Origin: Xanthomonas floridensis
GTDB lineage: Bacteria > Pseudomonadota > Gammaproteobacteria > Xanthomonadales > Xanthomonadaceae
Assembly (NCBI RefSeq): GCF_001642575.1
Contig: NZ_LXNG01000019.1
Coordinates: forward strand, 1-64,000
Direction of reading: 5' to 3'
Length of the DNA stretch: 64,000 bases
Both the position numbers and the translations under genes were made by a program. Position 1 is the first letter of the stretch. Each line of letters opens with the position of its first letter. The notes under the pieces are model-generated. The model was not told the DNA's origin and did no database searches. It saw only the letters and a list, made by a program, of their open reading frames with translations. This document shows, piece after piece, positions 44,303 to 52,940 of this stretch.

Positions 44303-45489
44303 GCCGCGCTGCTCCGGCGCGGCGCGGTGGCCAGCCAGCGCTCGAGCGCAAACAGCAGCAACACCGCACCGATCAGCCATGGTGCCAGCGGCCATGGCGG
44401 CGTGGTCAGCCGGATCGCGCCGCCACGCAGTGGCTGCTGGGTCTGCGCCAGGGCGCGTTGCGGAATGGCAGGCGGCTGCAGTGCAGCGTGCAGGCGGGTG
44501 GGGAACTCGGCGTCCAACAGCGCCGGCAGCTGCTGCGGCTGCAGCGGCGCGACCCAGCGCAGCAGGCGCCCGCGCCCGACCACAGCGGCGTCGAGGACGG
44601 GCTGCGCCTGGAGTTCAAGTGCAGGTTGCAGCGCGGCAGCGAGTGCGGGCGGCACCGGGGTGCGCGCATCCAGCAGCAGCTGGCCACCCGCCGCAACCCA
44701 GTCCAGCACTGCCGCGGGCGGGGCGGTGGGCGACAGCCATGCCACCACCGTGCCCGGTGCCCAACGCGCCGGCACGGCATCGGCAGGTGTGCCCACCGGC
44801 AAGCTGCCCGGCAGCACCCAGGCGGCATGCACCGCGCGCAGATAGCGCAGGGCAGGTGCGGCGCGGTCGTCGGCAATTGCCTGCAAGCGCAGCGGCACGG
44901 TGGCAGGCGTGGCGGCCACGGGCGACGCACCGGGCAGCACCTGCCACTGCACTGCACGCGAGAGCAGCACCCGTTGCGCATCCACCACGCCCCACTGCGT
45001 GGGCACGATCACGCTGAGCGGCGCGTCTGCCGGCAGGCTGGCATCGAGTTCGCGCAGCAGGCTGCTGACCGGCTGCGGACCGCCAGCCTGCGCACCCTTG
45101 CTGTTGGCGCCACCAGCCTTGGCATCGATCGGCGGGAAGCCAGGCGCCAGCCAGACCCATAGCGCCTCCTCGGGCTGCGGCAGCGCGCGTGCCGCGGCCA
45201 GATCCACGCCCGGGCTGACCGCAATGCGCGGGCGTGCATCCTGCTGCGCGCGCAACGCCGGCTCGGCCAACAGCAGCGCCAACGCTGCCACCAGCAGCAG
45301 GCGGACCAGCAGCAACGGCAGCTCGTCCAGGCGCACGCGGTGGCGCGGGCGTGGCACCGCCCGCAACCAACGCAGCGCGGCAAACTCGGTGGGCCGGTGT
45401 TCGCTGCGCCGCGCCAGATGGATCAACAGCGGCAGCAGCAGTGCGGCCAATGCCGCAAGCCCGGCGGGGAACAGCAACAGCAGGTTCAT
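44299..45489 (-). CDS. BatA-like N-terminal domain membrane protein
   Basis: A 396-residue protein. It starts with the BatA/TIGR02226-type N-terminus: MNLLLLFPAGLAALAALLLP, LLIHLARRSEHRPTEFAALR and a second helix (LDELPLLLVRLLLVAALALL). A large periplasmic domain (~100-360) and a final helix (LAPWLIGAVLLLFALERWLA) follow. It lacks an evident von Willebrand MIDAS motif. Both ends overlap neighbours by 4 bp (ATGA), indicating translational coupling in the MoxR operon. Confidence 0.82.
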   Translation of the reverse strand: MNLLLLFPAGLAALAALLLPLLIHLARRSEHRPTEFAALRWLRAVPRPRHRVRLDELPLLLVRLLLVAALALLLAEPALRAQQDARPRIAVSPGVDLAAARALPQPEEALWVWLAPGFPPIDAKAGGANSKGAQAGGPQPVSSLLRELDASLPADAPLSVIVPTQWGVVDAQRVLLSRAVQWQVLPGASPVAATPATVPLRLQAIADDRAAPALRYLRAVHAAWVLPGSLPVGTPADAVPARWAPGTVVAWLSPTAPPAAVLDWVAAGGQLLLDARTPVPPALAAALQPALELQAQPVLDAAVVGRGRLLRWVAPLQPQQLPALLDAEFPTRLHAALQPPAIPQRALAQTQQPLRGGAIRLTTPPWPLAPWLIGAVLLLFALERWLATAPRRSSAA

Positions 45490-46114
45490 GCCGATGCTCC
45501 CGCGCCGACGCCGTGCACGCGTGCGTGCATCGCGTTGCCAGGGTGGGGGCTTGCAAAGGCATGCCGGGTTTGCTGCCGCATCTGCAGCTGCGGTTGTAGC
45601 CGCAACGGCAATCGCAACAGCAGTTGCATCCAGCGCTGCGTGGCGAGCGCACGCGCGACATTAGCGGGCGTCGCACCGATGCGAAGACCTCGCCCATCCG
45701 ACTGTAGCCGCAACTGCGTTTGTAAATGCAGCATCAGTTGCACGCACAGTTGCATGGCAAGCGCGCGCACCAAGAGAGGCAGCGGTGCACCCACGCAAAT
45801 ACCTCGCACGGGCAACGGCGACTGCAATCGCAACAGCGGTGGCATGCAGAGCTGCACGGCGTGCGCGCATTCGACGTCGGCAAGCGCTGCACTCATGCGC
45901 GTGCGTCGCCGGGGCAAGGCAGATGCATCGCGTACGGCGCTGCATGCCGCGCTGGCACCGGCATGCAGCACGCAATGCACGCCGGTACGCGCGGCGGCCA
46001 CTGCGGGCTGTGCCTGCTGGCAACAACACGCCATTGCCGATGCGATGGCTGCAACGCCATGATCGATAGCGAAACGAAAAACGCAATCACCGCGCCACAC
46101 AGGCACGCGCTCAT
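45486..46114 (-). pseudogene. Probable frameshifted gene between DUF58 and BatA
   Basis: Between the DUF58 stop and the BatA start lie ~620 bp. An ATG at 46114 overlaps the DUF58 stop as ATGA and begins SACLCGAVIAFFVSLSIMAL, a plausible membrane N-terminus, but this frame stops at 45893. A second frame runs to a TGA at 45486 that overlaps the BatA ATG, again as ATGA. The two frames differ, so one intact gene would need a frameshift. In the second frame the protein is a degenerate ~38-residue repeat (VGAPLPLLVRALAMQLCVQL and IGATPANVARALATQRWMQL). No family was recognised; it could also be non-coding filler. Confidence 0.4.
45594..45922. repeat. Three degenerate tandem repeats of about 110-115 bp
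   Basis: Units begin near 45594, 45704 and 45819. Shared pieces include TGTAGCCGCAACGGC / TGTAGCCGCAACTGC, AACAGCAGTTGCAT / GCACAGTTGCATGGC / AACAGCGGTGGCATG, and GCGAGCGCACGCGC / GCAAGCGCGCGCAC. They fall in the damaged interval between the DUF58 and BatA genes. Confidence 0.65.
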
Positions 46115-47007
46115 CGGGACGCGCCCTGACCGAACAACTGGCGCAGGGCGGCATCGGCCGGCGCATCCAGGTAATGCACCGCATGCGCGATGCCGGCCGC
46201 AGCCCAGCGCGCCTGCCGCGCGCGCTGGGCTGCGGCGAAGCGTTGCAGATAGTCGGCGCGCATGGCCGCACCATCGCCCAGCAGTTCTTCGCCGGTTTCC
46301 GGGTCGCGGAAGCGGTGCCCGCCGCTGAATCGAAAATCGCGTTCGTCGCAGGTGAGCACCTGCAGCTGCAGCACCTCACGGCGCGCGGCGGCGAATTTTT
46401 CCAGTGCGCCCGCCAGCTCTTCATCGAACCCATCGCCGATGGACAGCAGCAGATCGTGCGCGGCGATGCGTTCCCACAACGGCCGCAACGCCTCCAGCCC
46501 GGGCCAGCGGCCGCCGGCGCGCAAGCCATGCAGGGCCAGCCAGAGACGGTCGCGCTGACGGCTGCCGACGCCGGCAGGCACCGCGACCAGCCCGCCACCA
46601 TGCAGCGCATACAAGCCGACGCGATCGCCTTGCTGCAGCGCCACTTCGGCTGCGCAGGCGGCCAGTGTCGCCATCGGATGCAGGCGGGTATGTTCCGGCC
46701 GCGCGCTGTCGGCCTGCCCGGCCGATGCGGTGGCATCGAGCAGCAACCACAGCGTGAGCGGGCTTTCGCGCTCGGCTTCGCGGACGAAGAAGCGGTCCGA
46801 GCGTGCGTAGAGCTTCCAGTCGATCTGGCGCAGCGCATCGCCCGGCTCGTAGGCGCGGTACTGCGCAAATTCCAGCCCGGCGCCGCGGCTGCGGCTGGCG
46901 TGCTGGCCAATCCCGTGCCCGCCCTGCGCCTGACGCGCGCGCAGCTGCAGGCCGCGCAAACGGCTGCGCACATCGGCGGGAATCAGGGGCGGCAGCGGTG
47001 GGTGCAT
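46111..47007 (-). CDS. DUF58-domain protein
   Basis: A 298-residue soluble protein with the DUF58 signature: GLEFAQYRAYEPGDALRQID followed by WKLYARSDRFFVREAERESP, and later LLLSIGDGFDEELAGALEKF, a vWA-like fold. It starts 10 bp after the MoxR gene on the same strand. MoxR ATPases with DUF58/vWA partners act as chaperone systems that assemble or activate envelope or metal-containing complexes; the client here is unknown. The ATG at 47007 begins the conserved N-terminus. Confidence 0.88.
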   Translation of the reverse strand: MHPPLPPLIPADVRSRLRGLQLRARQAQGGHGIGQHASRSRGAGLEFAQYRAYEPGDALRQIDWKLYARSDRFFVREAERESPLTLWLLLDATASAGQADSARPEHTRLHPMATLAACAAEVALQQGDRVGLYALHGGGLVAVPAGVGSRQRDRLWLALHGLRAGGRWPGLEALRPLWERIAAHDLLLSIGDGFDEELAGALEKFAAARREVLQLQVLTCDERDFRFSGGHRFRDPETGEELLGDGAAMRADYLQRFAAAQRARQARWAAAGIAHAVHYLDAPADAALRQLFGQGASR

Positions 47008-47017
47008 GCTGCTGCGC

Positions 47018-48010
<993 letters not shown>

Positions 48011-48040
48011 GCGAACGTCTCTGGTTATGTGGCAGCTTGC

Positions 48041-48106
48041 GTAGGAGCGCGTTGACGTGCGCTGCCTTATCGATAAATCCCTATCGCGCGCCAACGCGCC
48101 TGCTGC
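48041..48106. repeat. REP-type palindrome, degenerate
   Basis: GTAGGAGCGCGTTGACGTGC (48041) faces the inverted arm TATCGCGCGCCAACGCGCCT (48082 onward). It starts with the GTAG tetranucleotide of the xanthomonad/Stenotrophomonas REP class. It lies just upstream of the MoxR start. Confidence 0.6.
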
Positions 48107-48192
48107 TGAGCGTGCAGGGCTCGCGTGTGCAACGGCAGGCGGTTGGCGATGGATGGCGTGGAAGTGTTTGCAAGGATCTCATGCGATGTGGC

Positions 48193-48257
48193 GTAGCAGC
48201 GCGCTTGCGCGCGATACGGCGTTACCGGCAAGGCATCGCGCGCAAGCGCGCGCCTAC
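48193..48257. repeat. REP-type palindrome, near-perfect
   Basis: GTAGCAGCGCGCTTGCGCGC (48193) is matched by the inverted arm ATCGCGCGCAAGCGCGCGCC-TAC ending at 48257. The unit runs from GTAG to CTAC, as in GTAG-class REP pairs. It sits between the DUF4159 stop and the MoxR promoter region. Confidence 0.8.
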
Positions 48258-48266
48258 GGAGCGATC

Positions 48267-49079
48267 TCAGTTGGTCAGCGCATACATCACGATGTTGACG
48301 CCGAACCGGGTGTTGTCTTCTGCCAGAAAGCGTTTGTTGCGCCAGTCATAATCCCATTCGCAGCCGTAATCCTTGTTGCTGTAGAGCACTCCCAGGCGTC
48401 CGTCGATGCTGATGCCCTTGAGATAGTCGTGCACCAGATCGTCGCCCCAGCCATTGAGCTCGAAGCTGGTCGCCGGCGGGCCGTCCGGGAACTTGAAGAA
48501 TGCGCTGTAGAGCCGGTGACTTTTGGGGAGCTTCTGCAGCGCAGTCTTGCCGAAGATCGAGGTCATCTGCGCTTCGAACGATGTAGCGAACAATCCATCG
48601 ATATCGTGGTTGCAATCGTCCACGAACACGAAGCCGCCATTGCGCACGTACCGTTCGAAATGGCGCCGCTCGGCCGCATTGAATTCCACCAGCTTGTGCC
48701 CGGACAGATAGCAGAACGGCGCCTGCAACATGCGCGGGTCGGCCAGATCGATGACGTGCTCTTGCGGGTCCACCCTCAGCTGCGTGTAGTCGATCAACGA
48801 GGTGATCAGATTGGACGGCATACGCGCATCCACATCCCAGTCGCCCGAATCGTAGCGCAGCCGCGTGAACCAGAAGTCGTAGTTGCCGGCGGCAAGTGCC
48901 GGCCATGGCAGCGTCAAACTGGTCGCGCTGCCAAGCAATAGCTGCAGGAAATGGCGGCGCGTTGCAGGCGCCGGGAGGACACCGGGAACCGGAAGCACTC
49001 GTGAACACTCAGGTTGAGAGAAGCCGCTCTTGCTCTCCCATTCCCGATTCCCGACTCCCGATTCCCGATTCCTACTCAC
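48267..49079 (-). CDS. DUF4159-domain protein with twin-arginine-type N-terminus
   Basis: Up to 270 residues. The DUF4159 domain spans about 66-268: FWFTRLRYDSGDWDVDARMP, QAPFCYLSGHKLVEFNAAER, NGGFVFVDDCNHDIDGLFAT and a C-terminal GVLYSNKDYGCEWDYDWRNK. A signal-like stretch with RRHFLQLLLGSATSLTLPWP (42-61) suggests Tat export. The start drawn is the GTG at 49079, overlapping the TldE stop as GTGA. The first ~16 codons, however, read through a GGAATCGGGA-type intergenic repeat, so a later start such as the GTG at 48998 may be real. Confidence 0.75.
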   Translation of the reverse strand: MSRNRESGVGNREWESKSGFSQPECSRVLPVPGVLPAPATRRHFLQLLLGSATSLTLPWPALAAGNYDFWFTRLRYDSGDWDVDARMPSNLITSLIDYTQLRVDPQEHVIDLADPRMLQAPFCYLSGHKLVEFNAAERRHFERYVRNGGFVFVDDCNHDIDGLFATSFEAQMTSIFGKTALQKLPKSHRLYSAFFKFPDGPPATSFELNGWGDDLVHDYLKGISIDGRLGVLYSNKDYGCEWDYDWRNKRFLAEDNTRFGVNIVMYALTN

Positions 49080-50410
49080 ACCGCATCCGACAACGAGGTA
49101 AACGTGAAATCGCGCAGACGCATCGGCGGAATCATCATCACGTAGCTGGATTCATCGCCGGCCACGCGCACCGGCTTGCCCAGCTCGTCGATGTTGTTGA
49201 GCATGATGATGGGCGATTCGTTGAAGCGGAAATTCTTCACCGGGTACTTGATCTGCCCGTTCTCGATGTAGAACGTGCCATCGCGGGTGAGCCCGGTCAG
49301 CAGCACGGTCTGCGGGTCGACCATGCGGATGTACCAGGTGCGCGTGACCAGGATGCCCTTCTCGGTGCCGCGCACCAGTTCGGCGATGTTCTTGTCGCCA
49401 CCGGCCATCAGCAGGTTGCCCGGCTCGCCGATCGCACGCTTGCCGTTCTTCTGCGCCCAATAGCGCGAATACTGCAGGTTGGCGACCTTGCCGTTCTCGA
49501 CGATGGACATCTTCTCGCGCGGCAGGCCTTCCTCGTCCCACGGCAGCACGGCGGCACGCGCATCCCACGGGTCGGCGGTGATGTTCACGCGTGGGTCGTA
49601 GACCTGCTCGCCCAGCTTGTTGCCGCCGCCCTTCTTGGACAGGAAGCTGCGGCCCTCGTCGGCCATGCGCGCATCGAAGTAGCGCATCATGAACGAGATC
49701 AGCCCGGCCGCTGCCGCCGGCTCCAGGATCACGGTGTATTTGCCCGGTTCCAACGCCTTGGCTTCGGCCGAATCGCTGGCCTTGCGCATGGCGATGCGGA
49801 TGTCCTGCTCGGCCTTGAAGTCGGCCGCGTCTTTCAGGTTACGGCCCACCCAGCCCGAGCCGCGGCCATCTTCAGTACGCACGGTGCAGGTGTAGTCGAA
49901 GCGTGCGCCGCGCTGATAGCCGAAGTTGCCCTTGCTGTTGGCAAACGCGGTAAAGCTCTGGCCATCTTCCAGGAAGCCGGCGGCGATCAGTCCCTTGCCC
50001 TTGCAGGGGGCGATCGAATCGGCGGCGACCTGCGCGCGGAACGCAGGGTCCACTGCGGCGGTGGAGTCGCTGAAGGTGGGGCTAGGCCGATAGGTCTGCT
50101 TGTCGACCGCCGGCATGAACTCCGGATTTTCCGGCGCCAGCTTTGCCAGATCTTCGGCGCGGCGTACCACGCGCTCCAGCGAGGCATCGTCGAACTCGTT
50201 GATGGTGGCGATGCCCACGCGCTTGCCGAACGCCACCTGCACCTGCAGGTCGGTGTTGTCGACGATGCCGCTGGTGGACACGTTGTTGAGTGCGAAACGG
50301 ATATTGCCGTCGATCGAGCCGCTGAGCGTGGCGGTGCACTCGTCGGCCTTGGACAACTTGATGACCTTGTCCAGGATGGCCTTGGCCTGCGCTTCGGTAA
50401 GGATGCTCAT
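49076..50410 (-). CDS. TldE/PmbA-type subunit
   Basis: A 444-residue member of the TldD/PmbA superfamily. Like TldE, it lacks the HExxxH zinc motif. The family core is visible in PGKYTVILEPAAAAGLISFM, RYFDARMADEGRSFL, EEGLPREKMSIVENGKVANL and GTFYIENGQIKYPVKNFRFN. The ATG at 50410 follows AGGAGA. TldE normally pairs with TldD to form a protease. It lies 14 bp downstream of TldD1 on the same strand. No signal peptide is seen, in contrast to both TldD copies. Confidence 0.88.
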   Translation of the reverse strand: MSILTEAQAKAILDKVIKLSKADECTATLSGSIDGNIRFALNNVSTSGIVDNTDLQVQVAFGKRVGIATINEFDDASLERVVRRAEDLAKLAPENPEFMPAVDKQTYRPSPTFSDSTAAVDPAFRAQVAADSIAPCKGKGLIAAGFLEDGQSFTAFANSKGNFGYQRGARFDYTCTVRTEDGRGSGWVGRNLKDAADFKAEQDIRIAMRKASDSAEAKALEPGKYTVILEPAAAAGLISFMMRYFDARMADEGRSFLSKKGGGNKLGEQVYDPRVNITADPWDARAAVLPWDEEGLPREKMSIVENGKVANLQYSRYWAQKNGKRAIGEPGNLLMAGGDKNIAELVRGTEKGILVTRTWYIRMVDPQTVLLTGLTRDGTFYIENGQIKYPVKNFRFNESPIIMLNNIDELGKPVRVAGDESSYVMMIPPMRLRDFTFTSLSDAV

Positions 50411-50424
50411 GTGGGTTTCTCCTG

Positions 50425-52059
50425 TCAGCCGAGCGAGCGGGCGGTGTTGATGACGTTGATGCCGTCGAAACGGGCGGTGGACGAACCGTGCGAGACCGCC
50501 GAGGACTGGCTGGGCTGGCCCTTGCCGTCGAAGAACGAACCGCCCAGGCGGTAGTCGCGCTGGTCGGCCACGGCGCTGCAGGCGTTCCAGAATTCCGGTG
50601 TGCGGATCTGGTAGGCCACGTCCTCGAGCATGCGGGTGATGGCGCCGTTCTTGATCTCGTAGAACAGCTGGCCACCGAACTGCGCGTTGTAGCGCTGCTG
50701 GTCGATGGAGAACGAGCCGTCGCCGATGATGTAGATGCCGTTTTCCACGTTCTTGATCAGATCGCTCACGCTCAGCGGCGTCTTGCCGGCGGACAGCGAC
50801 ACATTGGCCATGCGCTGGAACTGCACGCTGGACCACGAATCCGCATAGCAGCATCCATCGGAGGCGGTCTTGCCGAGGATATGCGCCTGGTCGCGGATGG
50901 CCTGGTAGTCCACCAGCTTGCCGTCGCGGATCAGGTCCCACTGCTTGGTCTTGACGCCTTCATCGTCGTAGCCCACCGCACCCAGGCTGCCGGGCTGGGT
51001 CTTGTCGGCCAGGATATGCACCTTGTCGCTGCCGTACTGGAAACCGGCCTTGAGCTTGTCCAGCGTGGCGAAGCTGGTCCCGGCGAAGTTGGCTTCGTAG
51101 CCGAGCACGCGATCGAGCTCCAGCGGGTGCCCCACCGACTCGTGGATGGTGAGCCAGGTGTGCGAGGGGTCCAGCACCAGATCGTACTTGCCCGGCTTCA
51201 CCGACGGCGCCTTGAGCTTTTCCTGCGCCTGCTTGGCCGCGGCGATGGCGTCTTCCTTCATGTCGTAGGACAGACCGTAATTGACCACGCCGTTGGGCGA
51301 GACGAACTTGCCCGACGCTGCGCCATCGAGATATTCGTAGCCCAGGCCCATCGGCGCGGACAGCCCGTCGCGGGTGCGGAACTTGCCGCTGGCTTTGTCG
51401 ATGGCGGTGACGCTCATCGGCGCCCAGATGCGGTGCACGTCCTGGTCGATGTAGGAGCCGTCGGTGCTGGCGAAATACTTCTGCTCGTTGACCACGAACA
51501 GCATCGAGTTGACGAAGTTGGCGCCGGCAGCGGTGGCGGCAGCGTTGACGCCCAGCAGCAGGTCCACCTTGTCCTTGATCGGCACTTCCATCGCGTTCTT
51601 CTTGATCGGCGTCTTCCAGCTGACCTCGCCCACGCCAGGCGTGGGCGCCAGCTGTACCGGTGTGCCCTGCACCTTGGCGTTGGCCTTGGCGATGGCCGCA
51701 GCCTGCGCGGCGGCCTTGGCCACGCCCTGCTCGGTCAGCTCGTTGGTGGCAGCGAACCCCCATGCCCCGCCCACGATCACGCGGATGCCGGCACCGATGG
51801 ATTCGGTGTTGACCACGTTCTGCACCTTGTCTTCGCGGGTGATGACGAACTGGCGCAGATAGCGGCCGATGCGCACATCGCAATAGCTCGCGCCGGCCTG
51901 CCGCGCGGCAGTGAGCCCGGCATCGGCCAGGCGCTTCTTGCGGCCGACATCGAAGGGCGTCAACAGCTGCTCGGCGGCAATCGCCTTGCCGAAGGTGGCC
52001 GGCACGATCAGCCCGCCCATGGTCAGCCCGGTCAGGGCCAGGAAATCACGTCGCTGCAC
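50425..52059 (-). CDS. TldD-family metalloprotease with Tat signal (copy 1)
   Basis: A 544-residue TldD-type protein. The zinc motif is TIHESVGHPLELDRV (HExxxH, near residue 306). An apparent twin-arginine signal begins at the GTG start (VQRRDFLALTGLTMGGLIVP, then AAEQLLTP). The GTG at 52059 follows GGGGAG by about 7 nt, and the preceding in-frame codons are not signal-like. Conserved segments include EDKVQNVVNTESIGAGIRVI, SYDMKEDAIAAAKQAQEKLK and SDGCCYADSWSSVQFQRM. Classical TldD (toxin maturation) is cytosolic, so export is unusual. It pairs with the TldE gene directly downstream. Confidence 0.88.
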   Translation of the reverse strand: MQRRDFLALTGLTMGGLIVPATFGKAIAAEQLLTPFDVGRKKRLADAGLTAARQAGASYCDVRIGRYLRQFVITREDKVQNVVNTESIGAGIRVIVGGAWGFAATNELTEQGVAKAAAQAAAIAKANAKVQGTPVQLAPTPGVGEVSWKTPIKKNAMEVPIKDKVDLLLGVNAAATAAGANFVNSMLFVVNEQKYFASTDGSYIDQDVHRIWAPMSVTAIDKASGKFRTRDGLSAPMGLGYEYLDGAASGKFVSPNGVVNYGLSYDMKEDAIAAAKQAQEKLKAPSVKPGKYDLVLDPSHTWLTIHESVGHPLELDRVLGYEANFAGTSFATLDKLKAGFQYGSDKVHILADKTQPGSLGAVGYDDEGVKTKQWDLIRDGKLVDYQAIRDQAHILGKTASDGCCYADSWSSVQFQRMANVSLSAGKTPLSVSDLIKNVENGIYIIGDGSFSIDQQRYNAQFGGQLFYEIKNGAITRMLEDVAYQIRTPEFWNACSAVADQRDYRLGGSFFDGKGQPSQSSAVSHGSSTARFDGINVINTARSLG

Positions 52060-52431
52060 GGCAACTCCCCAATAGTCCCGCGCGGCGCGCAGGTGATCTG
52101 GTGACGCACAGATGGGTATCTGCACGGTATCGCCGATTCTTGCCGGGCAGCGAATGCGGCGTCAAATGACTTTCGGCAGGGGTACGGGGTAAACGCTGTG
52201 CTGGTATGAATCGAGTGGCAGAAGATGCCTGCGTGCAAGTGTGGCGAGCGGGGCTGGTTGCGTGTACTTGCTGCGCGATCGTGTCATACGCGATGCGATC
52301 GATGCTGCACGTTTCTGTCTCATTAGCGTTCGTGTCATGCGCGACGCGTATGCCATCGGGCGGAGCAGCTGCTTCACATGGCTCAGAGCGGTTAAAGAAT
52401 GAAGCGGTGGTCTGCGGGGTCACTGCAGGGC

Positions 52432-52533
52432 CCTTGCCCGCCCACCGTCGCGGGACACGCTGCAAGTACGTCCATGTAAGCTCTTACGCGGCATCCATGC
52501 CGCGTAAGGTCCCGCGACGGTGAGCGGGCAAGG
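52432..52533. repeat. Nested inverted repeat
   Basis: Outer arms CCTTGCCCGC-CCACCGTCGC-GGGAC and GTCCCGCGAC-GGTGAGCGGG-CAAGG pair with few mismatches. Inside lies a perfect 12-bp inverted repeat (CTTACGCGGCAT / ATGCCGCGTAAG, 52483-52508) with a 2-nt loop. The result is a cruciform-capable structure in the gap between the TldD copies. Confidence 0.8.
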
Positions 52534-52591
52534 ACCAGTGGAGATGGTCGGTGTGCATGGTCTTCAGCAAAGCAGCCGACCAACTCTTTGG

Positions 52592-52815
52592 TGCGGTGTC
52601 CTCGCCGCTTGCGGGACCGTGTGGCGGCATGGATGCCGCCACCGAGCCCCCAGGGACGGGTTTACGGCGTGTCCCGCGAGCGGCGAGGGCACCGCGCGCT
52701 CGACTGACCAAGCTTTTGGCTTCATCCAAGCGACGCCACGACGCAAGATTTCGGTTGTCCCGACGTGATTTAGACGGGTTTACGGCGTGTCCCGCGAGCG
52801 GCGAGGGCACCGCGC
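52592..52815. repeat. Direct and inverted copies of a 42-bp repeat
   Basis: Two identical 42-bp copies at 52656-52697 and 52774-52815 begin ACGGGTTTACGGCGTGTCCC and continue GCGAGCGGCGAGGGCACCGC-GC. A third, imperfect copy in the opposite orientation starts at about 52592 (GCGGTGTCCTCGCCGCTTGC-GGGAC). Such clusters are typical intergenic repeats of xanthomonads. Confidence 0.8.
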
Positions 52816-52940
52816 CATCGACCAACCAAGCGTTTGATCGCCTCTATAACGACGACTACGAGTCATTGAGATTGAAGGTGTGCCAACTTGCAAGCAGGAC
52901 AGTTCTATCAAAGAACCTACCAACCGCCTGTTGGCAGCTA

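Larger units (their letters stand above)
52060..52940. other. Long intergenic region made largely of repeats
   Basis: About 880 bp between the two TldD genes without a recognisable gene. It holds a nested palindrome (52432-52533) and two identical 42-bp direct repeats with a related inverted copy (52592-52815). The rest shows no coding pattern. Confidence 0.6.
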
